Origin: a candidate division LCP-89 bacterium B3_LCP
GTDB lineage: Bacteria; Electryoneota; B3-LCP
DNA: 64,000 nt
Assembly (NCBI GenBank): GCA_005223185.1
Contig: NJBN01000014.1
Span: 1-64,000, forward strand
Direction: 5' to 3'
Position 1 is the stretch's first letter; each line of letters begins with the position of its first letter. The notes under the pieces were generated by a model. It searched no databases. It had not been told where the DNA came from and saw only the letters and a list, made by a program, of their open reading frames with translations. The position numbers and the translations under genes are program-made. Of this stretch, positions 45,579 to 53,852 are shown piece by piece.

Positions 45579-47009
45579 CTAGCGGTCTTTGATGAAATAT
45601 CTAAGAGCCCACGTGCAATTATAAAGATCACAGAATTCCTGAGATGCCTGATATACTGCATTTGTGTTGAAGATCAGGTGTATCGCTTTAGTCGGATAGA
45701 CCCAGCCTAGAAATTTACCAAATCTGATTAGAAAGAGTAACTCATCGGTTTTCATTGTAGTGACCTGCTTGTTGATAGGTATGGTCCGTGATGCAATATT
45801 GATCTGATTCAAGGTATCCCCTCGCATCCACTCAAACTCACTCTCCATACGGTAAACCCAGGCATAGTTCCGGTAATCAAGCATTGAGTGATGTTCCTTC
45901 TCCAAAACCTCGGAACAGGAGGGAATGGATCGAATTTTCTGTTGCAGGTCCTGGCCATACTGCTTCAGAGCATAAAGGACAAATAGGCTCTGGTTTACAG
46001 CGGCTAGATGATTACATTCAATGATGTACTCTAAGGCTTGGGCAGCTTCAACCGTTTTATTTTGGGAGATGGCGTACGCATAAGTCAACCCCCACCATCG
46101 AGCGTGGAGCTCTTCGTCTTTTAGAGGTAGACCCAGCTTCTTAATTCGGTTGATGAGAATCACTACGTCATCCCATTTTGCCCGTGTCCCGTATAAAATA
46201 GCGAGATCAATCAGATCCCCTGCTGATTGGTTCTCCATTCGATCGTCTATAAAACGTCGAACCAGGAGATCACAATACAAGGTGAGATCGATCAGGTCAT
46301 AGAATCTAACCTCGAATGCAAAGTTGCCGGAGGTTTTTCGATAAACTTCCGCAACTTCAAATTTTCGGAAACTGAAAGAACCGGGGTAAGTCAGGCCGTA
46401 ATGAACTGCTCCATCGAGAGTCTTAAGGTGATCGAAATCCCTCGCTTTCAGAGTATCATATCCCAGTTTATAGGTTTTGATGATGCGTGTTGGATGGTGA
46501 AGATCTGTCGCTAAAGGGGAAGCAAGGGTACTCATATTCTCCTGAAAAAGCTGCGCAATTCGGAGCAAAGCTTCCGACTGATTCGATGGTGGATTTGTTT
46601 GAATTATACAGGAAGCTACACTCTTCTCAAGGACTTCGATGCAACCGGCATTAGGCAGGTAATAGGGATGCCGGTGGGCAATGGCCAGTGTCTCGGCGGG
46701 CGAGGAAAAGAGGCGAGACCACGTTTGAATGTCATACTCTACCAGTTCAATAGAAGCTTTTCTGCTACGATACAGTTCTAAGTTTGATCTGGCAACTTTC
46801 AGATCATTCATGAGATATCGAGCTTCGGCAGCCCATAGATGAGCCAAAATCGATCCCTCCTCAGCCTTAGTTTCGTAAAAAAGTGCGAATTCCTCGGGCA
46901 AAATGCGGCCTAATTCATCGTAAAAAAGAGCCTGTCCCAGCATAACCTCAGCTGCGAGGCAGGGTGGTGTAATTAAATACAGCAAGCAGATAAACACTGC
47001 ACACTTCAT
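45579..47009 (-). CDS. Exported helical-repeat protein of unknown function
   Basis: 476 residues, signal peptide about 1-19. The body is helical with degenerate TPR-like pairs (LAHLWAAEARYLMNDLKVARSNL, HARWWGLTYAYAISQNKTVEAAQALEYI) and several Cys. No enzyme motif is visible. It starts one base after the propeller-like gene and lies 39 bases before the binding-protein gene, so it probably serves the same envelope complex. Start ATG with AAAGGA upstream. Confidence 0.62.
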   Translation of the reverse strand: MKCAVFICLLYLITPPCLAAEVMLGQALFYDELGRILPEEFALFYETKAEEGSILAHLWAAEARYLMNDLKVARSNLELYRSRKASIELVEYDIQTWSRLFSSPAETLAIAHRHPYYLPNAGCIEVLEKSVASCIIQTNPPSNQSEALLRIAQLFQENMSTLASPLATDLHHPTRIIKTYKLGYDTLKARDFDHLKTLDGAVHYGLTYPGSFSFRKFEVAEVYRKTSGNFAFEVRFYDLIDLTLYCDLLVRRFIDDRMENQSAGDLIDLAILYGTRAKWDDVVILINRIKKLGLPLKDEELHARWWGLTYAYAISQNKTVEAAQALEYIIECNHLAAVNQSLFVLYALKQYGQDLQQKIRSIPSCSEVLEKEHHSMLDYRNYAWVYRMESEFEWMRGDTLNQINIASRTIPINKQVTTMKTDELLFLIRFGKFLGWVYPTKAIHLIFNTNAVYQASQEFCDLYNCTWALRYFIKDR

Positions 47010-47010
47010 C

Positions 47011-48399
47011 TTAAAATCCTTTCATAGGCGCCAGGAGGACAACGTCATGCTGGCCCAAATAGCCAAAATAGTACCGGGATGTCATCAACATGAAGCGGTT
47101 GTCTCCTGAAATTGCAAGGTTCACGTTTGAATAGACTTTTATAGAAGGCTCCCAGAATATACCTTTTTCTTCAAGTAACTTGGATTTAGCTTCGTATTCC
47201 TGTGCTTTCTGAGTATCTCCACTCTTTTGTGCCTTCTGTATATCAACACTGTATCGCTTGATGGTAGAATTGCGGTAACCCTGATCAGGTAGACTCCATG
47301 ACCTTACCGACTCTGCGGCATTTACCTGACGGGGAGATCCCCCTGTCACATCACAGATGAAGATAGGCTGGAATTCTCCCGGATTGTTCGTCAACCTAAT
47401 GTAAATCAGAGAATGTTCCCATTTCCCATGTAACCAGCGAATGCTGCTATAACCTCTGTAGTTCAACTCCAGGGCCTGCACCGGTGCCGGATCAATAAGC
47501 TGCAGCTTGCCGGCTTTAAAATCATACGCATATAGGCGGTAGGATACGCTCGAGCTCATTTCTGAATTCGAATAAAAAGCTAGATATCTTCCGTCATCTG
47601 ACCAGGTGGGATTGACATTCCCGAAGACTATTGAGGTATCGCAAGGTGGCAGATCAGCACCGATTTCTTTCAGTTCCTTTCGACCTTCCCAGATAAAAAT
47701 CCGCCGCTCGCCTCCTCGATTGGCCAGTTGCACCTCTATAGCAATGGTTTTAGGATCCCCGGGTCGATAATGCGGATTCCATTTCGTGCCCGGGATAGGT
47801 ACATCCAAAGCTTTCCCGTCTTCAAACAGCTCGCCATCCTGCGAATAAACAGTTTTTCCGTCAGTACCGATGTCAGGATGGCGGCCAGCGGTTTCACCTT
47901 TGAAATAAGTCTTGGCACTGATGACGGACTTTTTTCCTTTATACAAATGAGAACGGCCCTGGTGAGAACTGCGTACAATAAACCAGGGGGTATTTTTCTT
48001 TGGGCTCCAACAGAAATCATATTCGAAGCTATTTGACCGATGGTCGGTGAATTCCATAGGCGTGTTGTCCAGATAATCGCGAGGATCCAGCATTCTATCC
48101 GCTAAATCGTTTAAATCGTCTGCCTGGGATAGAGTCAGTAAATGGTAATTGCCTCTGCTTTCCAGGGGATCCTCTGCCCGCTGGTAAACGTAGTAGCTGG
48201 CCATCGGTGTTTCACGGTTATCTAAGAAGAACTCCGGCAATCCGAAATCCCTGTCTTGCTTCTCTATGCCCTCTCTATTGTAAAAGAGGACATATTCGCC
48301 GATTTCTTCCCCTGCGTAGGACGAACAGACTGTCAGGCATACTAATGCAATGGGGGCAAGCCGAGCATATTTCTCGTATCGGTTCTTATATGTTGACAT
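47011..48399 (-). CDS. Exported TolB/WD40-like beta-propeller protein
   Basis: About 462 residues from ATG 48399, which has GGAG nine bases upstream and lies just before the signal peptide; the longer frame from 48444 adds 15 residues without support. Propeller-type strands recur: FDFCWSPKK-like, PDIGTDGKTVYSQDGELFE, NPTWSDDGRYLAFYSNSE, LAISGDNRFMLMTSRYY. The WSxDG(R/K)xLAF word is typical of TolB-like blades. A charged helical insert (KAQKSGDTQKAQEYEAKSKLL, cut here as about residues 400-425) interrupts the last blades. Its start overlaps the preceding gene by 14 bases. Confidence 0.7.
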   Translation of the reverse strand: MSTYKNRYEKYARLAPIALVCLTVCSSYAGEEIGEYVLFYNREGIEKQDRDFGLPEFFLDNRETPMASYYVYQRAEDPLESRGNYHLLTLSQADDLNDLADRMLDPRDYLDNTPMEFTDHRSNSFEYDFCWSPKKNTPWFIVRSSHQGRSHLYKGKKSVISAKTYFKGETAGRHPDIGTDGKTVYSQDGELFEDGKALDVPIPGTKWNPHYRPGDPKTIAIEVQLANRGGERRIFIWEGRKELKEIGADLPPCDTSIVFGNVNPTWSDDGRYLAFYSNSEMSSSVSYRLYAYDFKAGKLQLIDPAPVQALELNYRGYSSIRWLHGKWEHSLIYIRLTNNPGEFQPIFICDVTGGSPRQVNAAESVRSWSLPDQGYRNSTIKRYSVDIQKAQKSGDTQKAQEYEAKSKLLEEKGIFWEPSIKVYSNVNLAISGDNRFMLMTSRYYFGYLGQHDVVLLAPMKGF

Positions 48400-51052
48400 T
48401 GACGATAACTCCACATTTGTGAGCGATGAATAACCTGTTGCCATTATGGCCTATCCCGATTACACTCCAGTCCTTCAATTGAAGTCGGTCTCCATATCGT
48501 GAAGATATCCCTGATCCAGTATAAATAGTCCGAGCTTTTCCTGTCGATATATCGACTTGGTAAACGTTCCCTTTATCGGTGCCGCAGAAGAACATATTGC
48601 TATACAGATGAGGTGCAGTATGAATGGTTGATCCGTCTATGTCTTGTTCCAGTGATCCTGAATGGATGCGCTGAGATTGGTCGAAAGCATTACCTCTGGG
48701 AATCACATACCATGTGCCTCCTTCAGACATCAGGAGGATATTTGACTCATCGGCGGTTTGCCAGGACCTTAAAGGCAGGAAAGCATCTTCATATAAACTC
48801 AATGGAATTTGACGCGTTTTTTGCATGTTGCGAAGATCAATCCAATGTCCGTAGGCATTACCTGTAACCACCCAGGTATAGTCCTGGTCTGCGAGATGAT
48901 AGACGAAACGTACGTCACTGTCTAATTCCACTTCTCTGATTGTATCCAATGTAATGGAACGTAATTCCTGATTATAAGCAATCGAGATTTCTATCAGTTG
49001 ATCACCCGAGAGGATGTGCATAATATCAGGTGAACTTGCACAGGGGTAAATCTCATTGATTTGTGAGTAAATCCCTTTAAGAGAACTTTCTTTAGGCATT
49101 CGGTAAGATACTCCACTTCCTTCCGAACTGCTTCCACCAAGTTCCAAATAAGACTGACCGTCAAAATGTTGCGCAGAATACAGTAGCCCCACTCTGTTAT
49201 TTAGAGGATCAAAGCCGAAGTTTACTATACTAAGACCATTGAAAGCTGGAATATTGATCGTATTTCCATCCGTGTTTAATAAGAACTTCCCCACCTCTCC
49301 CTCCATAACGGCGACCCATAATTGATTGTCATAAAGCACCGGTTCGTCCAGGAATATAGCTCCCGGGGCACTTATTTTAACGGCATTGTCTAATTTGGGG
49401 AAATAGGGTATTCGAAAAATGGACTGGTTCATATCCAGCAGGAGAATTTCGTCATGCGTGAAAGCAACAGATTTTGCACTATTAACAGGCTCTATACCAA
49501 ACCGGTTCAGTTCCTTCTGCTCGAGGAAATCATAGCAGACCAGCTCGCTCTTTGGACTCGGGATGGTCTGATAAAGAAAAAATAGATGTTTATGAGGACT
49601 CACCGTGGTTAAAATGGGTTTGAAGGCATTGATTTTTTCAAATTGTGCTAAACTATCCTCTCGCCATTCTTCATGTGTATAGGGATCCGGTTGGCGGAAT
49701 ACGTATATTTTGAGCAAATCGCCGAATAAGAAGAAGTGGTCCGGCCTGGACCATTCTTTGTAAGCTTGGTATAAATCAATATGAAGATTAGAGGTTTTCT
49801 GCTGGTTTATGATTTTTTCAGGTAGATTTTTCAGCTTAGTGGTCCCTTCATTAGGATCATAGTGCAACAGATGTATCGTGAATGTTACTTCATCAGTTTC
49901 TTCATCCACTCTGTTGACCATGGTATCGACAACAGCGATCGTAGTTTCCTGGGTATATTGAAGCGGAAAAACCTTCTCAACAATCGAGCGCGGTATAATC
50001 CTGACGCGAGCCAAACTCAGGTTACTGAGAGTATGTTGTGATAGACTGTGAACATGCTGAGGTTTGAAGGCAGTATTAGCTGAAAAATCCCAGATCAAGG
50101 TCGAATCCTGTCTCCCTAATTGGATTAAATCAACAAAAAGAAAAATCCTGTGGCTGTTCGGTTCATAATGCGGTTGCATATGAATTTCCATCTCGGAAAA
50201 AGGGATCTGCCTCAATTCTCTGATAATTTTTTCGATTTCACACAGATCCCAGGTAGGCTCAGCGCAATTGAGCCAGTTAGCCAGGAGTGCACATTGACCA
50301 GTTTGATCTTTAGCTCCCATCAGGATTTTACTTTGAACTACTGGTGTGTTTTTAGGGTAACTGTAGAACAGAAGCGGTGGAGAGGTGGCAGTACAATTTT
50401 CAGGCAGAGTCAGTTCTTTTGTGATAGTTTCGACGAATGATTCACTACTGGGAAGGTGGTTAAAAGAACTGTAATGCAGTTTACTCCCTCCGTTTGTAAT
50501 ATAGATGAGATCGTATCGCTGGTGGAGATCTCTCTCATAATTGAGAAAAATGAAATTGCGTTCGACTGAAATTTCTTCCCAAAGTTCATTGGCCGGAAAT
50601 AGATGTTTACCATTTAATTTTGACACGACCATCATTCGATCCGGCTTTTTACCGGTTTCATCCAGCATGAAGAGAAAAACGGCCTGGGCGCGTTGCAACA
50701 TATGGAATTCTCTAGCTAATCCGGTCAATGGGATGGACAGTGTCCACAATGATCCAGTTTTTCCGAACTGCTGGTCCAGATTGACTGCGGCGATCAAGAC
50801 CTGGTTCTGGATGTAATCAATGTCGTGGTACAAACAGATGTGATCAGGATCCGACTGCTCTAACAGCCCCGTCATTTGTGTGGATTCATTTAGATCGTAC
50901 CAAAAATCCAGTGCAGAAGCATTGACTTCAGGTTGTTGAGCCGACACCTGCGGGATAGGGAAACTCCGTAGCCAGGACAACACAACAATCGTCAAGGCAC
51001 ACTTTAGAGCGAATTGATTTTTTGTACTTAATAGAAGGCGCATTTTCCGCAC
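48386..51052 (-). CDS. Large exported protein, probably beta-propeller-rich; first gene of the block
   Basis: 888 residues, starting at GTG 51052 or ATG 51043, with an export signal ending near VSAQQ. The C-terminal half has repeated propeller-like strands (DYTWVVTGNAYGHWIDLRNM, NMFFCGTDKGNVYQVDISTG, GNRLFIAHKCGVIV), resembling PQQ- or WD-type blades. The N-terminal half is beta-rich (LWTLSIPLTGL, DLIYITNGGSKLHY), with no recognised domain. It opens the long minus-strand run and overlaps the next gene by 14 bases. A candidate promoter is at 51132-51161. Confidence 0.65.
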   Translation of the reverse strand: MRKMRLLLSTKNQFALKCALTIVVLSWLRSFPIPQVSAQQPEVNASALDFWYDLNESTQMTGLLEQSDPDHICLYHDIDYIQNQVLIAAVNLDQQFGKTGSLWTLSIPLTGLAREFHMLQRAQAVFLFMLDETGKKPDRMMVVSKLNGKHLFPANELWEEISVERNFIFLNYERDLHQRYDLIYITNGGSKLHYSSFNHLPSSESFVETITKELTLPENCTATSPPLLFYSYPKNTPVVQSKILMGAKDQTGQCALLANWLNCAEPTWDLCEIEKIIRELRQIPFSEMEIHMQPHYEPNSHRIFLFVDLIQLGRQDSTLIWDFSANTAFKPQHVHSLSQHTLSNLSLARVRIIPRSIVEKVFPLQYTQETTIAVVDTMVNRVDEETDEVTFTIHLLHYDPNEGTTKLKNLPEKIINQQKTSNLHIDLYQAYKEWSRPDHFFLFGDLLKIYVFRQPDPYTHEEWREDSLAQFEKINAFKPILTTVSPHKHLFFLYQTIPSPKSELVCYDFLEQKELNRFGIEPVNSAKSVAFTHDEILLLDMNQSIFRIPYFPKLDNAVKISAPGAIFLDEPVLYDNQLWVAVMEGEVGKFLLNTDGNTINIPAFNGLSIVNFGFDPLNNRVGLLYSAQHFDGQSYLELGGSSSEGSGVSYRMPKESSLKGIYSQINEIYPCASSPDIMHILSGDQLIEISIAYNQELRSITLDTIREVELDSDVRFVYHLADQDYTWVVTGNAYGHWIDLRNMQKTRQIPLSLYEDAFLPLRSWQTADESNILLMSEGGTWYVIPRGNAFDQSQRIHSGSLEQDIDGSTIHTAPHLYSNMFFCGTDKGNVYQVDISTGKARTIYTGSGISSRYGDRLQLKDWSVIGIGHNGNRLFIAHKCGVIVNVNI

Positions 51053-51131
51053 TCATCTGATATTAGCTTCGACGATATTCTTTCGATTGGTATATTAAAC
51101 TATTTTCTCACCTGTTACATCAGGCAGTCAA

Positions 51132-51161
51132 ATTATAGAGTGACATGCTGTTCACTTTCCA
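51132..51161 (-). promoter_or_regulatory. Candidate promoter of the 44-kb cargo block
   Basis: On the minus strand a perfect TATAAT (51132-51137) lies 18 bases after TGGAAA (51156-51161, four of six consensus matches). It points at the first gene of the block, about 80 bases upstream of its start. Confidence 0.35.
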
Positions 51162-51950
51162 GTGTAAACAGGAGAAAACACTATTGCTTTTTAGGAATGT
51201 CTTTTTGTGGGTGACTCTGTGGGAAATCTGGGATTGAAGATTATCCATTTTAACTGCACAAAGTGGGCTTTAAATCGTGCAGTGGATTAATCGCTGCTAT
51301 TTTCCTACATGAACCTGAAGCAAGGTAAGCCACCTTCTGAAGTATCGATAATCGCACAAGTAGATTGGTTGTTGACGTCTCTTCACAGCGTCAACGCCAT
51401 AATTTATTTTTCCAGAACACAAAACATCGTTTGTGAATTGTCGTATTTCGTGCCGAATCAACATGTGAAGTCCAGCCTGATAGTTTATGAGTCTTTAGTA
51501 GATGGTATTCTTCAGGGGATAATCTCACTTGAACGAATTCATCGAGGAGAGGCAGTGGCCGTAAGGCAATGCTTTTCAGAAATTTGTGGAATTGTAAATG
51601 GAAAACCATTGGGAAGAGGAACGATTTAAGGTAGGGTATCTGGACCATCATGGAGAGCTCTTGATTAACGCCAGAAAAACTGGGGAATATAGTGAAAGTT
51701 AAATTTAAGTTATTATTATGAAAAGTCAAGGGGAGAAATCATTTATTTTTTATGGCAGTGATCAATATTTAGTACTGCTGGAGGTATGGCGCCAGATGTC
51801 TCTGACCAAAGCCTGAGTTAACAAACTCGATATGGAACTTGACGCTTAGAATTGTATCCAACATGCGACAGGGAGGATTTAGGGTGCAGCGACCTCGACT
51901 GCGAGTACAAAGAGCTGCGATACGAATTAAAGATCCGCATGGTCCGCCCA

Positions 51951-51990
51951 TAAAAATACCCCAACGACGCTAAGTCGACAATTGGGGTAT
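51951..51990 (-). terminator. Terminator hairpin downstream of the tRNA-Pro fragment
   Basis: On the minus strand ATACCCCAA (51982-51990) and TTGGGGTAT (51956-51964) form a nine-bp stem followed by TTTTT (51952-51956 region). It ends about 27 bases past the 3' end of the truncated tRNA-Pro, as the native terminator of that tRNA would. Confidence 0.75.
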
Positions 51991-52016
51991 CCTCTGTTTA
52001 TCCTACTATTTAATTG

Positions 52017-52046
52017 TCGGGGCGACTGGATTTGAATCAGCGACCA
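52017..52046 (-). pseudogene. Truncated tRNA-Pro-like 3' fragment
   Basis: Read on the minus strand this is GGTCGCTGATTCAAATCCAG and then TCGCCCCGA: T-arm, 3' acceptor strand CGCCCCG and discriminator A of a proline-type tRNA, with one broken T-stem pair (A53-C61). Nothing tRNA-like continues past 52046. In the plus frame it produces the well-known artefact peptide DLNQRPP. It looks like another attachment-site scar, with the former element lying to its right. Confidence 0.7.
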
Positions 52047-52200
52047 CCTCAAGAAGATATACATTTATTTGTTTGTTCTTCCAACACCGATTCCTCCCAA
52101 TATCAATCAGGTGCTGTTCAGTCTTTCCCTACTTTACTTTTAACACACAATTCCCATACTCCCCCAATATTTCACAAAGAACACTATCGGAATAAGTTGA

Positions 52201-53281
52201 ATGAATCGGATTCAGGTTCTTTATCTCTTAGTGGTATTTCTGGTTTTGTATGTATAAATGACCAGATCACCGAGTACCAGCTGGTTGGAGTAGGTGTTGA
52301 TAGTCTTTCAATAGCTTTTGAGAATGGAGTTGCAAGGGGGTTTCGAAGCGCCTTTGAGAAGTGGAGATGGTTTAAGAGGAAAGGTAAGGGTAAGAGCACT
52401 CATACCATATGGCTAGGTCCTAAACTACCTAAAGGACTCAGTGTCGAGTATAAGAAATTCCATTTTGTCCCCTATGAAGCACTTTATATTCTCATCCAGC
52501 CGGACCATCTTTTAGGGCAAGATCTAGAGCCAGCGCGTGGTGAGCTTCTAATCAAAGCCTTAGAGACCGCCTCAAAGGAGCTTTCTAGGTGGTTCGGTCC
52601 CATCACTCTGGAAATGCTGCTTCATGCAAGATTGAAATCTCTGGAAATCTGCTGGGACTTCCGCGATCTCTGGTTTCACTACCTCATCGATCTCCCCCTG
52701 AAATTCAAACGCAACGGAGAATATAAAAGTGGCTTAGAGAGTAGTAGCTCAGAGAGACTCAAATCGAACAGCCAGCAGGAATGCGATGTGGGATTGAAAC
52801 AGTACACCCGCGACTGTGGATGGCGGATGTGCGATGTATTATATGAAAATTAAAGAAATGCTGTATAGGTCGCATAGAGTTCAGGTATAAAAATACTGAA
52901 TCGGTTAAAGCTTTGTTGAATGCTGATGGTGAGCATCAGAACCTACTGAACTTCATGCTTAAGGAGGATGTGGTTTACAAGAAGATTGCATATAGAATTA
53001 AAGACGTGCTTCGTTTAACTCCCGGCTGCTTGGTAGTATCCAATGCCTATGCCTTCAAACTCCTCAAGGCTGATAATCCCAGAAACTTCATTCGCCTGAT
53101 GAAAGCGCTTCGGATTCCGCGTGTGATGGTACCACTGCAGAAGCACCTAAAGAAGGAATTTGAGCTCATCCGGAAGTATCTTTGGAAGTATCATAATTGC
53201 ATAGTGGGCTCCTATTCCGTTGAAGAGTCCTCCTCATACTGGCGGCATACCCACCTCATACTCCAAACCAAAACCGTTTAA
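52201..53281 (+). pseudogene. Frameshifted replication-initiator-like protein remnant
   Basis: Two reading frames join across a shift near 52850. The first (useful from about 52260) contains VGVGVDSLSIAFENG, HTIWLGPKLPKG and LLHARLKSLEICWDF; the second continues with RIEFRYKNTESVKALLN and PGCLVVSNAYAFKLLKA up to a stop at 53279-53281. The order of a DxLxIxF strand, a central helical part and a late RIEFRYK strand resembles phage or plasmid replication initiators of the filamentous-phage gene II/X type; that match is from memory and tentative. It lies between the tRNA-Pro scar and the integrase remnant, where accessory genes of an integrative element belong. Confidence 0.45.
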
Positions 53282-53525
53282 TTACGGTCCATACTGGATA
53301 ACGAATTTATTCAGGCGATACCGAGAGGTTGCGGGCCTTAATAAAAGATTCCATTTACACTGCCTGAGACATACGGCAGCAAGCGATCTGGTTCGACAAG
53401 GTATACATATGAAAAAAATCTAAAAATTCCTGGGACACTCATCTGTAACGACAACTGAGATCTACACACACGTCTTACCGGAGGATCTGCGAGAGGTTGC
53501 TGATGCCCTAACCTGCGTCGGATAA
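53265..53525 (+). pseudogene. Tyrosine integrase remnant (XerC/phage-type), C-terminal half with internal stop
   Basis: The frame reads YWITNLFRRYREVAGL, then HCLRHTAASDLV, then a TAA at 53421-53423, then KFLGHSSVTTTEIYTHV and a stop at 53523-53525. This supplies the HxxR box, the LGH box and the catalytic Tyr of tyrosine recombinases. The TAA sits where family members usually have Gln (CAA), so one C-to-T change explains it. The N-terminal half is missing. It ends 121 bases from the intact tRNA-Arg, the usual position for an integrase next to its target tRNA. The island is therefore unlikely to excise using this gene. Confidence 0.85.
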
Positions 53526-53529
53526 TCTC

Positions 53530-53549
53530 GTGCAAGGTTTTTGCAAGGT
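53530..53549 (+). repeat. 20-bp repeat, right copy (possible integrase arm site)
   Basis: Identical to 3725-3744 and in the same orientation, five bases after the integrase remnant's final stop and 95 bases before the attachment repeat. Confidence 0.6.
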
Positions 53550-53643
53550 TTCATACCCTGAAATCCACCAACATCCACTAAAATCCCCACTCATAAAGTA
53601 TAATAACGACACCGTTAGATGCCGTTATTTCAATGCTTTGTAC

Positions 53644-53695
53644 TTGTACCCCCGCCGGGACTCGAACCCGGGCAACTGGCTCCGGAGGCCAGTGC
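53644..53695 (-). repeat. Right attachment repeat within tRNA-Arg(CCG)
   Basis: Perfect 52-base match to 3640-3691. It covers tRNA nucleotides 25-73 and three bases beyond the 3' end. The distance between the copies is 50,004 bases, which gives the island length. Confidence 0.88.
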
Positions 53696-53719
53696 TCTAT
53701 CCAACTGAGCTACAGGGGC
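53647..53719 (-). tRNA. tRNA-Arg (anticodon CCG)
   Basis: A 73-nt cloverleaf without encoded CCA: acceptor GCCCCTG/CGGGGGT, D-arm GCTC...GAGC, anticodon stem CTGGC/GCCAG with loop CTCCGGA (anticodon CCG, reads CGG), T-arm CCGGG TTCGAGT CCCGG, discriminator A. It is the integration target of the island, and the 3' half now present was supplied by the element. Confidence 0.95.
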
Positions 53720-53852
53720 TTCAGGCTAAAAGGTACGAAAGAAATGCCCTGAAGTCAAGAAGTTTGGGATTACGTCTGCTTAAGTAAACTAATACACTGC
53801 GAGCGTTTTATCGTTCTGAATGTAAATATGAGGCAGGACAATGGGGTAGAGG

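Larger units (their letters stand above)
51053..52016. other. Gene-poor right part of the island upstream of the cargo block
   Basis: About 960 bases with no convincing gene. Open frames at 51309-51629 (plus) and 51391-51729 (minus) overlap and lack ribosome-binding sites or recognisable motifs. The stretch holds a candidate promoter (51132-51161) and a terminator hairpin (51956-51990). Confidence 0.5.

Noticed and set aside
51309-51729. Overlapping 106- and 112-residue frames on opposite strands
   Set aside because: Neither has a recognisable motif, a ribosome-binding site or a persuasive composition.
52014-52200. N-terminal part of the long plus frame (SGRLDLNQRPP...)
   Set aside because: It translates the tRNA-Pro fragment and low-complexity leader; only the later part resembles a protein.
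4736-53525. Prophage
   Set aside because: There are no capsid, portal, terminase, tail or lysis genes; only integrase and possible replication-gene remnants.
53530-53787. Plus-strand frame giving RRDSNPGNWLRRP
   Set aside because: It is a translation across the tRNA-Arg gene, a well-known annotation artefact.
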